Origin: Myxococcaceae bacterium
Lineage (GTDB): Bacteria > Myxococcota > Myxococcia > Myxococcales > Myxococcaceae
Direction: 5' to 3'
DNA: 64,000 bases
NCBI GenBank assembly: GCA_016793095.1
Contig: JAEUJQ010000058.1
Coordinates: 1 to 64,000, forward strand
Shown here: in pieces, positions 26,391-35,065 of the stretch
Layout of the letters: every line of letters begins with the position of its first letter
How positions within the stretch are numbered: position 1 is the first letter of the stretch
Position numbers and translations under genes: made by a program
Notes under the pieces: generated by a model
What the model saw: only the letters and a program-made list of their open reading frames with translations
Told to the model about the DNA's origin: nothing
Databases searched by the model: none

Positions 26391-29300
26391 TCACGGCTCG
26401 AGCTGCCAGCGCAGCTCGTCGAGGGCGGACTCCGGGCCGGCGACCGGGCTGATCCACGCCTGCCAGAACGCCGCGCCGCTCGGGGCGAGCACGAGCTGCC
26501 GAACGCCGGGCGTGTCGTTGGCGAGGGCGGCAGGCGAGAAGACGCCCAGGGTGTCGACTGCGAACGTCCACACGCCAGTCCCCGTCCGCGGGGTGGCGCT
26601 GAGGTAGCCGGCCCTCGTCGAGGTCGCGGTCGCGGCGAGCTGGAGCCCGGTGGCGGCGAGGGGTGCGTTGTCGAAGACGGTGGGCGTGGCCCACCCGGTC
26701 GGCGTCGAGCGCAGGCTGACCACCCGCGTGCCGGGCGCGCTCGCGAGGAGGAACTCGGCGCCGCTCGGGGCGAGCACCGGGGCGGCGAAGCTTCCGGTGA
26801 CGGTCGCTTCGGGCGCCCAGGCGGTGCTCGTCGACCGGCGCGTGCCGAGCGAGGACGTCTGCGTCCAGGCGGCCATGAAGCCCGTCGCGTTCGAGGCGAG
26901 CCCGACGTCGGGCGCGGTGAACGCGCTCGTCGTGCTCAGCTGCAGCGGCGTGCCGACCGCGAACGACGCCCCCGTGCCGGTGTAGGGCGTAGCCCAGGCG
27001 TGCGAGCCGGCCCCGAAGGCGACGCGGAACCCCAGCGTCGGGTGCGCTGCCACCAGGGGCCGTGAGGTGGGCGTGGCGAAGGCCTCGAACGTGAGCCGCG
27101 GCGTCCACGAGCCCTGGTACAGCGAGCGCCCGTAGATGGAGAAGTTGCTGCCGTCGCGCTCTCCCCAGACCGCGAGCGTGCGGGTGCCGGCGCCGGTGCC
27201 GATGGTGGCGGTCGAGACGGTCGCCGTCGGCTCGTTCGTCGAGAGCTGCAGCTCGCCGCCGAGCGTGGCCGGAGGCGTGAGCACCCGCACGAAGAGGTGC
27301 CGGGGCGTCGGGAGCGCGTTGGTGATGAAGACGAAGTCGGTGTCGTGCGCCGAGACCTTCACGCCCGTTCGATTGGTGCCGACGATGAACGGCGCGCCGA
27401 AGGAGCCGGCGGTCGTGCCCACCGACGCGAGCACCACGGGCGTGCGCTGCTGCCAGGTGGCCCACGCGATGACCGCCGTGCCGTTGGCCGCGGCCGCGAA
27501 GTCGGCGCCCAGGACCGAGGCGGGGTGGGTGGACTGCACGAGCCCGACAGGCGCCGACAGCGACGCGCCGTCGTCGCGCACGGCGAAGATCTGGACGGCG
27601 GTCGGGGTGAGGGCGTCGAAGGTGATGGTGGCCGAGGTGGCGCCCGAGGCGAGGGAAGGCCGCAGCGGCGAGCCGGCGCCGGCGGTGAGCTGCTGGGGCG
27701 TGCTCCACGCGGTCGTGTAGCGCGACGTCCAGCTCGTGCCGTTGACGAGTTCCCAGACCGCGACCGGCGTGCTGCCTGCGAAGCCGAGGAGCAGCCGCCG
27801 GCCCGTCGCCGCGCCGGGGAAGATGGGCGAGAGCGTCGAGAAGCCGGCGCCGGTGTCGAGGGCGGCCGCCACCATGCCGGAGATGTCGAGCCGCAGCGCG
27901 ACGTAGCGGCCTCCTCCGAAGCCCACGCGCAGCCCATAGATCGCGCTGCCGCCGGTGCCGAAGCTCACCGGTGCCGACCAGGCCCCGCCGCTGAAGGTGC
28001 GCGACAGCGTCGTGCCCGCGGAGTCGAAGACGAGGCGGAAGTCCACACCGTTGGAGGCCACCGAGGCGGCGGTGGCGGTTGTCATGCCCTGCGTCACCGT
28101 CGGCTCCCACGCCGTGCCGTTGAAGAAGGCCGTGCGCACCGTGCCTGAGGCCGACGCGGTCGCGACCATGAAGCGATCCGTGCTCGCGGCGATCTCGACG
28201 GTGTCGGCGAAGCCCTGCGCGAGGGTGGCAGGCGCGCTCCAGGTCGCGCCATCGAAGGACGCAGCGCGGGTGAACCAGAAGCTGCTGGTGGTGTCGAACA
28301 CCTGCCAGACCGCCATGAAGCCGGTCGCGCTGGCGGCGATGTCCCACCGGTCGGGCACGAAGGGCAGCGCGATGGCAGGGCCGGGGACGCCACCGACCAC
28401 CACCCGGACGGTCGCCTGAGAGAAGAGGAGCAGGCGGCCGGCGCCGCTCACCACGCGCGGGGCGGAGACACAGGCGAGCAGGTTCGTCCGGCTGGTCGAG
28501 CCCGGGAGGACGGTCTCGGCGGACCAGAGGCCGGTGGCCGCCGAGTACGTCGAGTACAGCGTGCGGCAGTGGCTGCCGGTGAACTCGGTCCACGCGGCGA
28601 AGCCGTCACCGTTCGGCAGGAAGGCCGCGCTGCTGGCCTCCATGCTCGCTGCGCCCATCGCCGCCACGGGCGTCGAAGGGGGCCGGGTACTGAACGACGA
28701 GGTGAAGTTGGCGGCGAGGGGGTTGCCGACGAGGTCCCGCACGCCGGTGGTCACCGTCACCGTGAAGCCCGTGCCCGACGGGAACGGGGCCAGCGGCGTG
28801 AAGATCGCGGCCAGCGTCGGCGCGTCCCACCAGACCGTGCCCATGACTCCGCTCACCGTGATGGTGCTCGGGTTCACCGTCGCCGGGTCGAGCGCCTCGC
28901 TGAAGCGGAGCACCACGTCGGCCAGCGGAGAGGTGACCACGCCGTTGGCCGGCGAGACGCTCACCACGGTCGGGGCGGTGGTGTCGTTGATGACGTAGGT
29001 GCTGGCGAAGGGGATCTCGGCGTTGCCGGCGTTGTCCGTCGAGAAGTACCGCACCGTGGTGGACCGGGTGAGGGCGACCGGGCCCGAGTAGAGGAGCGAC
29101 GAGGCCGAGGGGACTCCGCCGTCGAGCGTGTAGCGGGTCTCGGCGCAGCCCGACTGGAAGTCGAGGCAGCTCAAGGTGAGCAGAACGGCCGACGTGTACG
29201 TGCCGGCGTCGGGGAGCGCTCGTGTCACGGGTGGGAAGGTGTCGATCACGAAGGTGACGGTGTTGATGCCCTCGAAGTTGCCGGCGGCGTCGATCGAGAA

Positions 29301-30293
29301 GAACCGCACGGTCGCGCTGCTCGTGATGGAGAACGGGCCCAGGTACCTGGGCGACGCGGTGGTGGGGGTGGAGCCGTCGGTCGTGTAGTGGGTGTTCGCG
29401 CAGCCCGAGCCGCCGGTGTCCGTGCAGGTGAGCACCACCGACTGGGCCGTGCGGAAGGTGCCGCCCGCGGGGCTCGCGGTGGTGACGGGCTGCTGGGTGT
29501 CGAAGAGGAACGACGCCGAGCCGGACACCTCTGGGTTGCCAGCCACGTCGACAGAGAAGTACCGGACGGTCAGCGACGTCGAGACGGTGAAGGGCCCGGT
29601 GTACCGGGTGGACAGCGTCGTGGGCGGGCTCCCGTCGGTCGTGTACCAGGTCGCCGCGCAGCCGCTGCCGACGTCTGAGCACGAGAGCGTCACCTGCCTC
29701 GGGTTGTTGAAGGCGCCGCCGGGCGGCGTGATGGTCGTCACCGGCGGAGTGACGTCGACGGATCCGCCCGCGCTGCCGCCTGCAGTCCCGCCCGCGCTGC
29801 CGCCTGCATTCCCGCCTGCGCTTCCGCCCGCGCTGCCGCCTGCGCTTCCGCCCGCGCTGCCGCCTGAGCTCCCGCCCGCGCTGCCGCCTGAGCTCCCGCC
29901 CGCGCTGCCGCCAGCAGTCCCGCCCGCGCTGCCGCCAGCAGTCCCGCCTGCGTTCCCCCCGCCTGCGTTTCCGCCCGCACTGCCGCCGCCAGCACCTCCT
30001 GCGGCACCGCCAGCGTCACCTCCCGCGGCTCCGCCGGCGCTCGCACCACCAGATGCGCCACCACCGACGCCACCACCCATCGCCGAGCCACCGGCGACAC
30101 CGCCTGCCGATCCTCCGGCGGTGCCGCCACCCGACCCGCCGGCTTGCGCCGTTCCACCAGCAGAGCCGCCAGCCGCTCCGCCGGCAGCGCTCGTCCCTCC
30201 GCCGGTCACGCCACCATCGCCGGCGTTCGACTCACCACACGAGCAACCGGCGACAAACACCACCGCCGCGAGGGCGCCGATTCGGAAGTACAT
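26391..30293 (-). CDS. Giant surface lipoprotein: Gly linker, chitobiase-C-like modules, SbsA-Ig, propeller
   Basis: This 1300-residue protein starts at ATG 30293, before a signal ending FVAGC. A linker of about 150 residues made of GGSAGG-type repeats follows. Three modules of about 90 residues then show YTTDGSxPTT followed by RYFSxDxAGN, the CHB_HEX_C_1 (chitobiase/beta-hexosaminidase C-terminal) signature. Next is one SbsA-type Ig-like domain (TAPTVVSVSPANG ... VVLRFSEALD). The last 700 residues are repeats with V-x-[AV]W and FDG-x-W motifs, probably beta-propellers. A TACGAT box lies 6 bp before the ATG with no clear SD. Probably a surface adhesin or glycan-binding protein. Confidence 0.82.
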   Translation of the reverse strand: MYFRIGALAAVVFVAGCSCGESNAGDGGVTGGGTSAAGGAAGGSAGGTAQAGGSGGGTAGGSAGGVAGGSAMGGGVGGGASGGASAGGAAGGDAGGAAGGAGGGSAGGNAGGGNAGGTAGGSAGGTAGGSAGGSSGGSAGGSSGGSAGGSAGGSAGGSAGGNAGGSAGGTAGGSAGGSVDVTPPVTTITPPGGAFNNPRQVTLSCSDVGSGCAATWYTTDGSPPTTLSTRYTGPFTVSTSLTVRYFSVDVAGNPEVSGSASFLFDTQQPVTTASPAGGTFRTAQSVVLTCTDTGGSGCANTHYTTDGSTPTTASPRYLGPFSITSSATVRFFSIDAAGNFEGINTVTFVIDTFPPVTRALPDAGTYTSAVLLTLSCLDFQSGCAETRYTLDGGVPSASSLLYSGPVALTRSTTVRYFSTDNAGNAEIPFASTYVINDTTAPTVVSVSPANGVVTSPLADVVLRFSEALDPATVNPSTITVSGVMGTVWWDAPTLAAIFTPLAPFPSGTGFTVTVTTGVRDLVGNPLAANFTSSFSTRPPSTPVAAMGAASMEASSAAFLPNGDGFAAWTEFTGSHCRTLYSTYSAATGLWSAETVLPGSTSRTNLLACVSAPRVVSGAGRLLLFSQATVRVVVGGVPGPAIALPFVPDRWDIAASATGFMAVWQVFDTTSSFWFTRAASFDGATWSAPATLAQGFADTVEIAASTDRFMVATASASGTVRTAFFNGTAWEPTVTQGMTTATAASVASNGVDFRLVFDSAGTTLSRTFSGGAWSAPVSFGTGGSAIYGLRVGFGGGRYVALRLDISGMVAAALDTGAGFSTLSPIFPGAATGRRLLLGFAGSTPVAVWELVNGTSWTSRYTTAWSTPQQLTAGAGSPLRPSLASGATSATITFDALTPTAVQIFAVRDDGASLSAPVGLVQSTHPASVLGADFAAAANGTAVIAWATWQQRTPVVLASVGTTAGSFGAPFIVGTNRTGVKVSAHDTDFVFITNALPTPRHLFVRVLTPPATLGGELQLSTNEPTATVSTATIGTGAGTRTLAVWGERDGSNFSIYGRSLYQGSWTPRLTFEAFATPTSRPLVAAHPTLGFRVAFGAGSHAWATPYTGTGASFAVGTPLQLSTTSAFTAPDVGLASNATGFMAAWTQTSSLGTRRSTSTAWAPEATVTGSFAAPVLAPSGAEFLLASAPGTRVVSLRSTPTGWATPTVFDNAPLAATGLQLAATATSTRAGYLSATPRTGTGVWTFAVDTLGVFSPAALANDTPGVRQLVLAPSGAAFWQAWISPVAGPESALDELRWQLEP

Positions 30294-30377
30294 CACCGCA
30301 TCGTACTCGAACAGCCCGTGGGGCCTGCACGAGCCGCCTCCGTTGAACGTGCGCCGGTCCTGCGGTCTGTTCTCTCC

Positions 30378-30845
30378 ATGTCCCTGTTCGACGCCATTGA
30401 GACCGAGAACCTCGACGCGATTCAGAAGGCGCTCACCGCCACGAAGGACGTCAACGAGCTGGGGCCGGGGCGCACGACGCCGCTCATCGAGGCGGCGCGG
30501 CGGGGGCTGACGCACGCGGTGAAGCTGCTGCTCGCGAAGGGCGCTGAGCCGACCTGGCGCGACGACGAGCAGGAGACGGCCATCTTGAAGGCCGGCGCGA
30601 ACGGGCACCCCGAGGTGGTGGCGCTGCTCGAGCCGGTGTCGAGCGAAGACGACCGCGACCTCGCGCGCAGCTTCCTGGCGGCCTTCGGGGCCTCGCACGC
30701 GCCGGAGTACCAGTACGACGCGTCACGGCTGCACAAGAAGGCGGTCGAGGTGGCCGCCCGCGCCGCGAACTTCGTCGGGCATGACGACCCGATGAAGCGC
30801 CTCGAGCGCAACGAGCGCGCGCAGGACCTCAAGAAGAAGAAGTGA
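30378..30845 (+). CDS. Small ankyrin-repeat protein
   Basis: This 155-residue cytoplasmic protein has about two ankyrin repeats in its first 90 residues: ELGPGRTTPLIEAARRGLTHAVKLLLAKGAEP fits the ANK consensus. The C-terminal part is a charged helix ending in Lys residues. It is divergent from the giant lipoprotein gene (84 bp between starts). Its stop is separated by one base from the stop of the converging lipoprotein gene at 30847. The target is unknown. Confidence 0.85.
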   Translation: MSLFDAIETENLDAIQKALTATKDVNELGPGRTTPLIEAARRGLTHAVKLLLAKGAEPTWRDDEQETAILKAGANGHPEVVALLEPVSSEDDRDLARSFLAAFGASHAPEYQYDASRLHKKAVEVAARAANFVGHDDPMKRLERNERAQDLKKKK

Positions 30846-30846
30846 G

Positions 30847-31848
30847 TCAGTTGCAGTTCCCGCCGGGCTCAGTGCACGTGAAGGTGTCGCAGCAGCCCGA
30901 GCAGCAGTCGGTGGAGAGCGTGCACGGCTCGTGAAGCTGCCTTCCACACGAGACGCCCCCATCGGCCGAACAGCAGGTGGAGCCGCTGACCGGGCCCATC
31001 TGCGAGCAGATCATCACCACCGTCGAGGAGCACACCGGCGGGGCCGCCACACAGAACATGCCGATGCAACGGCCCGAGCAGCAGGTCGCGCCGGACGAAC
31101 ACCCGGTCCCATCCAGCGCGCACGCGCTGCCGCCCGCCGCGCCGCCGGCCCCCGGCCCTCCAGCCATCACGAGGCCACCGCCCGTGGCCAGGCCTCCCGC
31201 AGCTCCACCTCCCGTCACGGGACCACCGCCCATACCGCCGGCCGTCAGTCCCCCGCCACCGGAGGTCCCACCCGCGGCGCCCGCGCTCGTTCCGCCGCCA
31301 GCGGCGTTCCCTCCAGCGAACATGCCCCCTGCGGCGCCCGCGCTCGTTCCGCCGCCAGCAGCGCTCCCTCCAGCGAACATGCCCCCTGCCTGTCCACCGG
31401 CGACGCCCGCGCTCGTCCCGCCAGCGGAGCTCCCTCCGCCGAACATGCCTCCCGACTGCCCACCGGCGCCGCCCGCGCTCGTCCCGCCAGCGGAGCTCCC
31501 TCCCCCGAACATGCCTCCCGACTGCCCACCGGCGGCGCCGGCGCTCGTCCCGCCAGCGGAGCCTCCCCCGCCGAGCATGCCTCCCGACTGCCCACCTGCG
31601 GCGCCCGCGCTCGTCCCGCCCGCGGAGTTCCCTCCGCCGAACACACCTGCTGCCTGCCCGCCGCCGGCCCCGCTCGTCCCAGCGTCGCTTCCGCCCTTCC
31701 CGCCTGCCAGGGCCGCGGAGCCCCCGTCGACCCAGGGACACAGCGCGTCGCACAGCTCGTCGTAGCGCGCATCGTAGCGCCCGCAGTTGCAGCCCTGGCC
31801 GGCCACCACGACCGACCACGCCACCAGGAAGGGGCCCGCGAACCGCAT
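30847..31848 (-). CDS. Lipoprotein with 22-residue Gly-rich repeats and Cys-rich end
   Basis: This 333-residue protein has an N-terminal signal ending AGQGC. Residues about 50-190 are tandem repeats of roughly 22 residues, with core AGGTSAG-x-AGGQSGGMFGGG, encoded by 66-bp DNA repeats. The last 90 residues form a Cys-rich module with TCCSGRC, STCCSADGG and TDCCSGCCD motifs, resembling the Cys modules of the proteins at 17969 and 51147. A TATCCT box lies 7 bp before the ATG and no ribosome-binding site is seen. Function unknown; likely a surface protein. Confidence 0.8.
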   Translation of the reverse strand: MRFAGPFLVAWSVVVAGQGCNCGRYDARYDELCDALCPWVDGGSAALAGGKGGSDAGTSGAGGGQAAGVFGGGNSAGGTSAGAAGGQSGGMLGGGGSAGGTSAGAAGGQSGGMFGGGSSAGGTSAGGAGGQSGGMFGGGSSAGGTSAGVAGGQAGGMFAGGSAAGGGTSAGAAGGMFAGGNAAGGGTSAGAAGGTSGGGGLTAGGMGGGPVTGGGAAGGLATGGGLVMAGGPGAGGAAGGSACALDGTGCSSGATCCSGRCIGMFCVAAPPVCSSTVVMICSQMGPVSGSTCCSADGGVSCGRQLHEPCTLSTDCCSGCCDTFTCTEPGGNCN

Positions 31849-31887
31849 CAGCTCGAGGATACCCCGTGCTCGAGCCGCCGCGCAGCC

Positions 31888-32850
31888 TCAGCCCGGCAGC
31901 GAGAGCTCAGCCACCACCGGCGCATGGAACGAGCCCGCCGTCACCTCGCCCTTCATCGCGGCGGCCCACTCGTCCTTCAAACCCCGGTTCACGATGTGCG
32001 CACGCGCCAGGGTGCGCGCCAGCGCCTGCGACGCGAGCAGGTGGTCCACCAGCTGCGGGCTGCCCTCGTGGAAGATGGAGAACCGCTCCTCAGGAGCGAT
32101 GCGGTCCGTGAGCGGCGTCAGGACGCGCGACGCGAGGGCCTCGTTGCCCGTGTCTTCGACCCGCGCGCGAAGGATGCGCAGCGGCGTCTGATCGAGCTCG
32201 GCGTTGAGATCGCCCATCACCAGCACCAGCGCCGACGGGTCTGCGTCGAGGAGCTCATCGACCAGCAGCCGCGCCTCGAGTGCCTGCCCCATGCGCTTGA
32301 GGCCCGCCGCGAAGAAGCCCTCGGCCCATGCGCCCGACCGCCGCCAGGAGAATGACGACAGCTTCTCACCTTCGAGCGGCGCCGCGAGAGGCGCGCGCAG
32401 GTGGGCCGCGATGACGTGCAGCACCCGACCGCCCTCGAGCGCGAGGGACACCTGGAGCAGCGGCCGATCCCACGTGAGCTCGAGGCGGGCCCCGGGCGCG
32501 GTCGCCCGCTCGAGCGACGGCCTGGCCACCAGCGCGTGAGCGACGACCCGCGAGGAGAGGAACGGCAGCCGGCTCAACACCACCAGGTTGTGCACGTCGT
32601 TGAGGGCGCCCGACGGCAGGCCGGCGCCGAACCGGTGAAAGCCGGCGTACCGGGTCCCTTCGAGCAGCTCGTCGAGCAACGACAACCTCCGCGCGCCACC
32701 CGCCTTCGGAGCCCCGACCTCCTGAAGGCACAGCACGTCCGCGGCCAGCCGCTCGAGCACGGGGCGCAGCGCCTCCACCCGCTCCTCGACCGGGATCGGC
32801 CCACGCTCGTCGAAGCTCTCGAGGTTCCACGTCGCGACATGAAGTCTCAC
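31888..32850 (-). CDS. Endonuclease/exonuclease/phosphatase family protein
   Basis: This 320-residue protein has the EEP (DNase I-like) fold. It starts HVATWNLESF and has LCLQEVGAPK (Mg-binding Glu), VVLSRLPF, VMGDLNAELD and a late VDHLL, giving the Asn, Glu, Asp-Leu-Asn and Asp-His catalytic set. It has no signal peptide. The start is a GTG at 32850, where the family normally begins; TACGGT sits 6 bp upstream and there is no separate SD. The nucleic acid, lipid or sugar phosphate substrate cannot be told. It is divergent from the cold-shock-like gene. Confidence 0.87.
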   Translation of the reverse strand: MRLHVATWNLESFDERGPIPVEERVEALRPVLERLAADVLCLQEVGAPKAGGARRLSLLDELLEGTRYAGFHRFGAGLPSGALNDVHNLVVLSRLPFLSSRVVAHALVARPSLERATAPGARLELTWDRPLLQVSLALEGGRVLHVIAAHLRAPLAAPLEGEKLSSFSWRRSGAWAEGFFAAGLKRMGQALEARLLVDELLDADPSALVLVMGDLNAELDQTPLRILRARVEDTGNEALASRVLTPLTDRIAPEERFSIFHEGSPQLVDHLLASQALARTLARAHIVNRGLKDEWAAAMKGEVTAGSFHAPVVAELSLPG

Positions 32851-32931
32851 CTCCTCACCGTACGCCCACCCGCTCCCGGCGGCAGCAGATCCTCTTCGGG
32901 AATGCGACGTGTGTCGGCTACCGTCGTTGGC

Positions 32932-33609
32932 ATGCCCAGAGGCACCATCACCAGTTGGGACACCAGCCGTGGCCGCGGCGCCGTTCAGCTCGAGGACGGC
33001 ACCGAGCTGCCCTTCGATGCGTCCATCGTCACCACCGGCGCGCTCACGCCCGGCCTCGAGGCCGAGGTCGTCACCGCCATCGGCGTGTCGGGCCAGCTCA
33101 AGGCGAGGCTGGTGCTGGTGGACGAGTTCGCGGTCGAGGAGCGCCCCTTCGAGGACGGCTTCGACGATCTCCAGCTCCTCGGCCTGCTGAGCGGCTGGTC
33201 GCTGCATGACGCGCGCGCGGCAGTCGCCGACGGGGCGGTGATGAGCCGCGAGTCTGCCGCGGCCCTGCTCCTCACCTACTACGGCGAGGGGTCGGTGAAC
33301 GTCCGCGCCGCCTCCGACCGGGTGCTCGTGCTCGACGAACACCTGGGCGACGCTCCGAAGATCCCGCTCGACGCGCTGGCCTCGCTCGCGGCCGAAGCGC
33401 TGCGCCCGAAGCTGCTCGGCAGCGTCACGGGCACCGGTCAGTCGCTGGGCGCCGTGCTGAACGCCTTCAACGCGGTGCTGCAGCACGCCGGCGTGGGCCA
33501 GCACTTCTTCCTCGTGGACCTCGACTCCGACCGGTACGTGATGGTGGTGGCGCGCAACGACGCCTTCGCGCGCGCGGCCCACAGCTCGGTGCTGCGCATC
33601 GTGAGCTGA
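32932..33609 (+). CDS. Protein with cold-shock-like N-terminal domain
   Basis: This 225-residue protein begins RGTITSWDTSRGRGAVQLEDG, which resembles the first strands of a cold-shock/S1-type OB fold, though the RNP motifs are degenerate. The rest is an alpha/beta domain with no recognised family; VDLDSDRYVMVVAR near the end suggests a buried strand. A TACCGT box lies 7 bp before the ATG and no SD is visible. Its stop is 3 bp from the stop of the hydroxylase gene that converges on it. Nucleic-acid binding is only inferred. Confidence 0.65.
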   Translation: MPRGTITSWDTSRGRGAVQLEDGTELPFDASIVTTGALTPGLEAEVVTAIGVSGQLKARLVLVDEFAVEERPFEDGFDDLQLLGLLSGWSLHDARAAVADGAVMSRESAAALLLTYYGEGSVNVRAASDRVLVLDEHLGDAPKIPLDALASLAAEALRPKLLGSVTGTGQSLGAVLNAFNAVLQHAGVGQHFFLVDLDSDRYVMVVARNDAFARAAHSSVLRIVS

Positions 33610-33612
33610 CGC

Positions 33613-34221
33613 TCAGGCCGCGACGCGCAAGTGGGCCCGCTTCGGGCTCGCGACCCGGCCCCGCTTCACGTCCCAGGCCTCTTTGAGCCCATGCCAGGCG
33701 CGGCCGAGCAGCGACTTCGACCGCGACACCGGCGCGCGCTCTTCGGACGGACCGCGCGCGCCGAAGTCGTACAGCTTCCGGGTGGCCATCACGTGATCGA
33801 ACCACGGGTGGGTGACGCACCAGTTCGCGTTCTGATCGCGCCCCATGTGGTGGTCGTAGTGCCAGGGCAGGTTCGCCTTCGCCCAGTGCGGGTCGAGGTG
33901 CGAGCGCTTGTGCACGACGTAGTACCGGGCCATGCAGTACCAGAGCGTGCCGGTGAAGAAGGGCGCCAGCGGGAACAGCGGTGTCACGGCGAGCGCGCCC
34001 AGCGACAACGCGAGCGCCTCCTTCCCCTGCGGCGACCAGCTGAAGACCGGGCGCAGGTACTGCCCGTCGACCATGTCGTTCTTCCGCGACTCGCGGTGGT
34101 GCTCGTGCCAGTGGAAGGCCCAGAAGCTCTTCTTGTTCCTGCCGAGGCCATGCAGCCAGTGCTTGTGAATCAGCCACTCTCCGATGTTGCCCGCCGCGAG
34201 GCCCAGGGGGATGCCGATCAT
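33613..34221 (-). CDS. Fatty acid hydroxylase-family membrane protein
   Basis: This 202-residue protein has the His clusters of the di-iron fatty acid hydroxylase / carotene hydroxylase superfamily: HKHWLH, HWHEHH, HKRSHLD and HYDHHMG. Two or three hydrophobic stretches surround them (IGIPLGLAAGNIGEWLI, ALSLGALAVTPLFPLAPFF). It probably hydroxylates a lipid or carotenoid in the inner membrane. AAGGAG precedes the ATG. It is divergent from a TetR regulator 86 bp away, which is a likely controller. Confidence 0.82.
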   Translation of the reverse strand: MIGIPLGLAAGNIGEWLIHKHWLHGLGRNKKSFWAFHWHEHHRESRKNDMVDGQYLRPVFSWSPQGKEALALSLGALAVTPLFPLAPFFTGTLWYCMARYYVVHKRSHLDPHWAKANLPWHYDHHMGRDQNANWCVTHPWFDHVMATRKLYDFGARGPSEERAPVSRSKSLLGRAWHGLKEAWDVKRGRVASPKRAHLRVAA

Positions 34222-34281
34222 GCCGTGCTCCTTCTCGCTGCCTCGCTCGCCCGTTCCCGCACCACCGGGGGTGAGCTCGGC

Positions 34282-34287
34282 TACACT
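34282..34287 (+). promoter_or_regulatory. Candidate -10 box of the TetR gene
   Basis: TACACT lies 20 bp before the ATG, leaving room for the AGGA ribosome-binding site before it. No clear -35 is seen. The region is shared with the divergent hydroxylase gene. Confidence 0.35.
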
Positions 34288-34307
34288 CCGGCCAGCCGCG
34301 AGGAATC

Positions 34308-34994
34308 ATGACCAATCGGTCACGACAGAGCAAGCCCCCGATGAAGCCCAGGCGCGCGAAGCAGGCGCGGCGCCCCGGACCACCGGGCGGCGTGCGCGAC
34401 ACCAACCGGCAGAAGAAGGCGGCCACCATCAAGGACGCGGCGCTGAACCTCTTCCTCGAGCGCGGCATCGACGCGGTCAGCGTGGACGACATCATGAAGC
34501 GCGCCGGAATGGCGAAGGGCGGCTTCTACCGGTACTTCGAGTCGCAGACGGCCCTGGTGGACGAGCTCATCTCGCCACTGCGGACGTTGACACTGAGCGC
34601 GCTCGAGACGTGCCGCGCCGACCTTCGCACCGCGTCGACGCGTGACGCGCAGTTCGCGGCCTACCGCAAGGTCGGGGCCGCGGTGGCGACGCTGCTGATG
34701 GAGTACCCGGGGGAGGTGCGCCTGTACCTCCAGGAGTGCCGCGCGCCCGCCAACGGCCCTCGCGTTCCCATCGTCGAGCTGTCGCGGTCGATTCAGACGT
34801 ACGCCATCGGCCTCACCGAGACGGCGCAGGCCCATCACATCCTCAAGGCCATTCCCGTCGGCGTGAGCGCGCTCACGGTGGTCGGCGCCTCGGAGCAGTT
34901 GCTGCTGGCCGTGCTGCAGGACCGGTACACCGGAAACCCGCTCGACGTGCCCGAGGCGCTGACGACGTTGATCCTCGACGGCCTGCGGCGGTGA
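34308..34994 (+). CDS. TetR family transcriptional regulator
   Basis: This 228-residue protein has a basic 35-residue N-terminal tail and then a TetR helix-turn-helix: IKDAALNLFLERGIDAVSVDDIMKRAG followed by GGFYRYFESQTALVDEL. The C-terminal 130 residues are helical and would bind ligand and dimerise. It is divergent from the hydroxylase gene and probably represses it, its own gene, or both. The ligand may be a fatty acid or related lipid, by inference from the neighbour. Confidence 0.9.
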   Translation: MTNRSRQSKPPMKPRRAKQARRPGPPGGVRDTNRQKKAATIKDAALNLFLERGIDAVSVDDIMKRAGMAKGGFYRYFESQTALVDELISPLRTLTLSALETCRADLRTASTRDAQFAAYRKVGAAVATLLMEYPGEVRLYLQECRAPANGPRVPIVELSRSIQTYAIGLTETAQAHHILKAIPVGVSALTVVGASEQLLLAVLQDRYTGNPLDVPEALTTLILDGLRR

Positions 34995-35065
34995 CCGTCC
35001 GTCTCCCCAATCGAGCAGGGTTCGGGCGGTGACGCCCGGGCAGCGGTAGTGTTGACGCACCAACC

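Noticed and set aside
26347-28593. Long minus-strand frame of 748 codons overlapping the giant lipoprotein
   Set aside because: Arg/His/Ala-rich shadow of the real gene in another frame; the real frame has signal, domains and normal composition.
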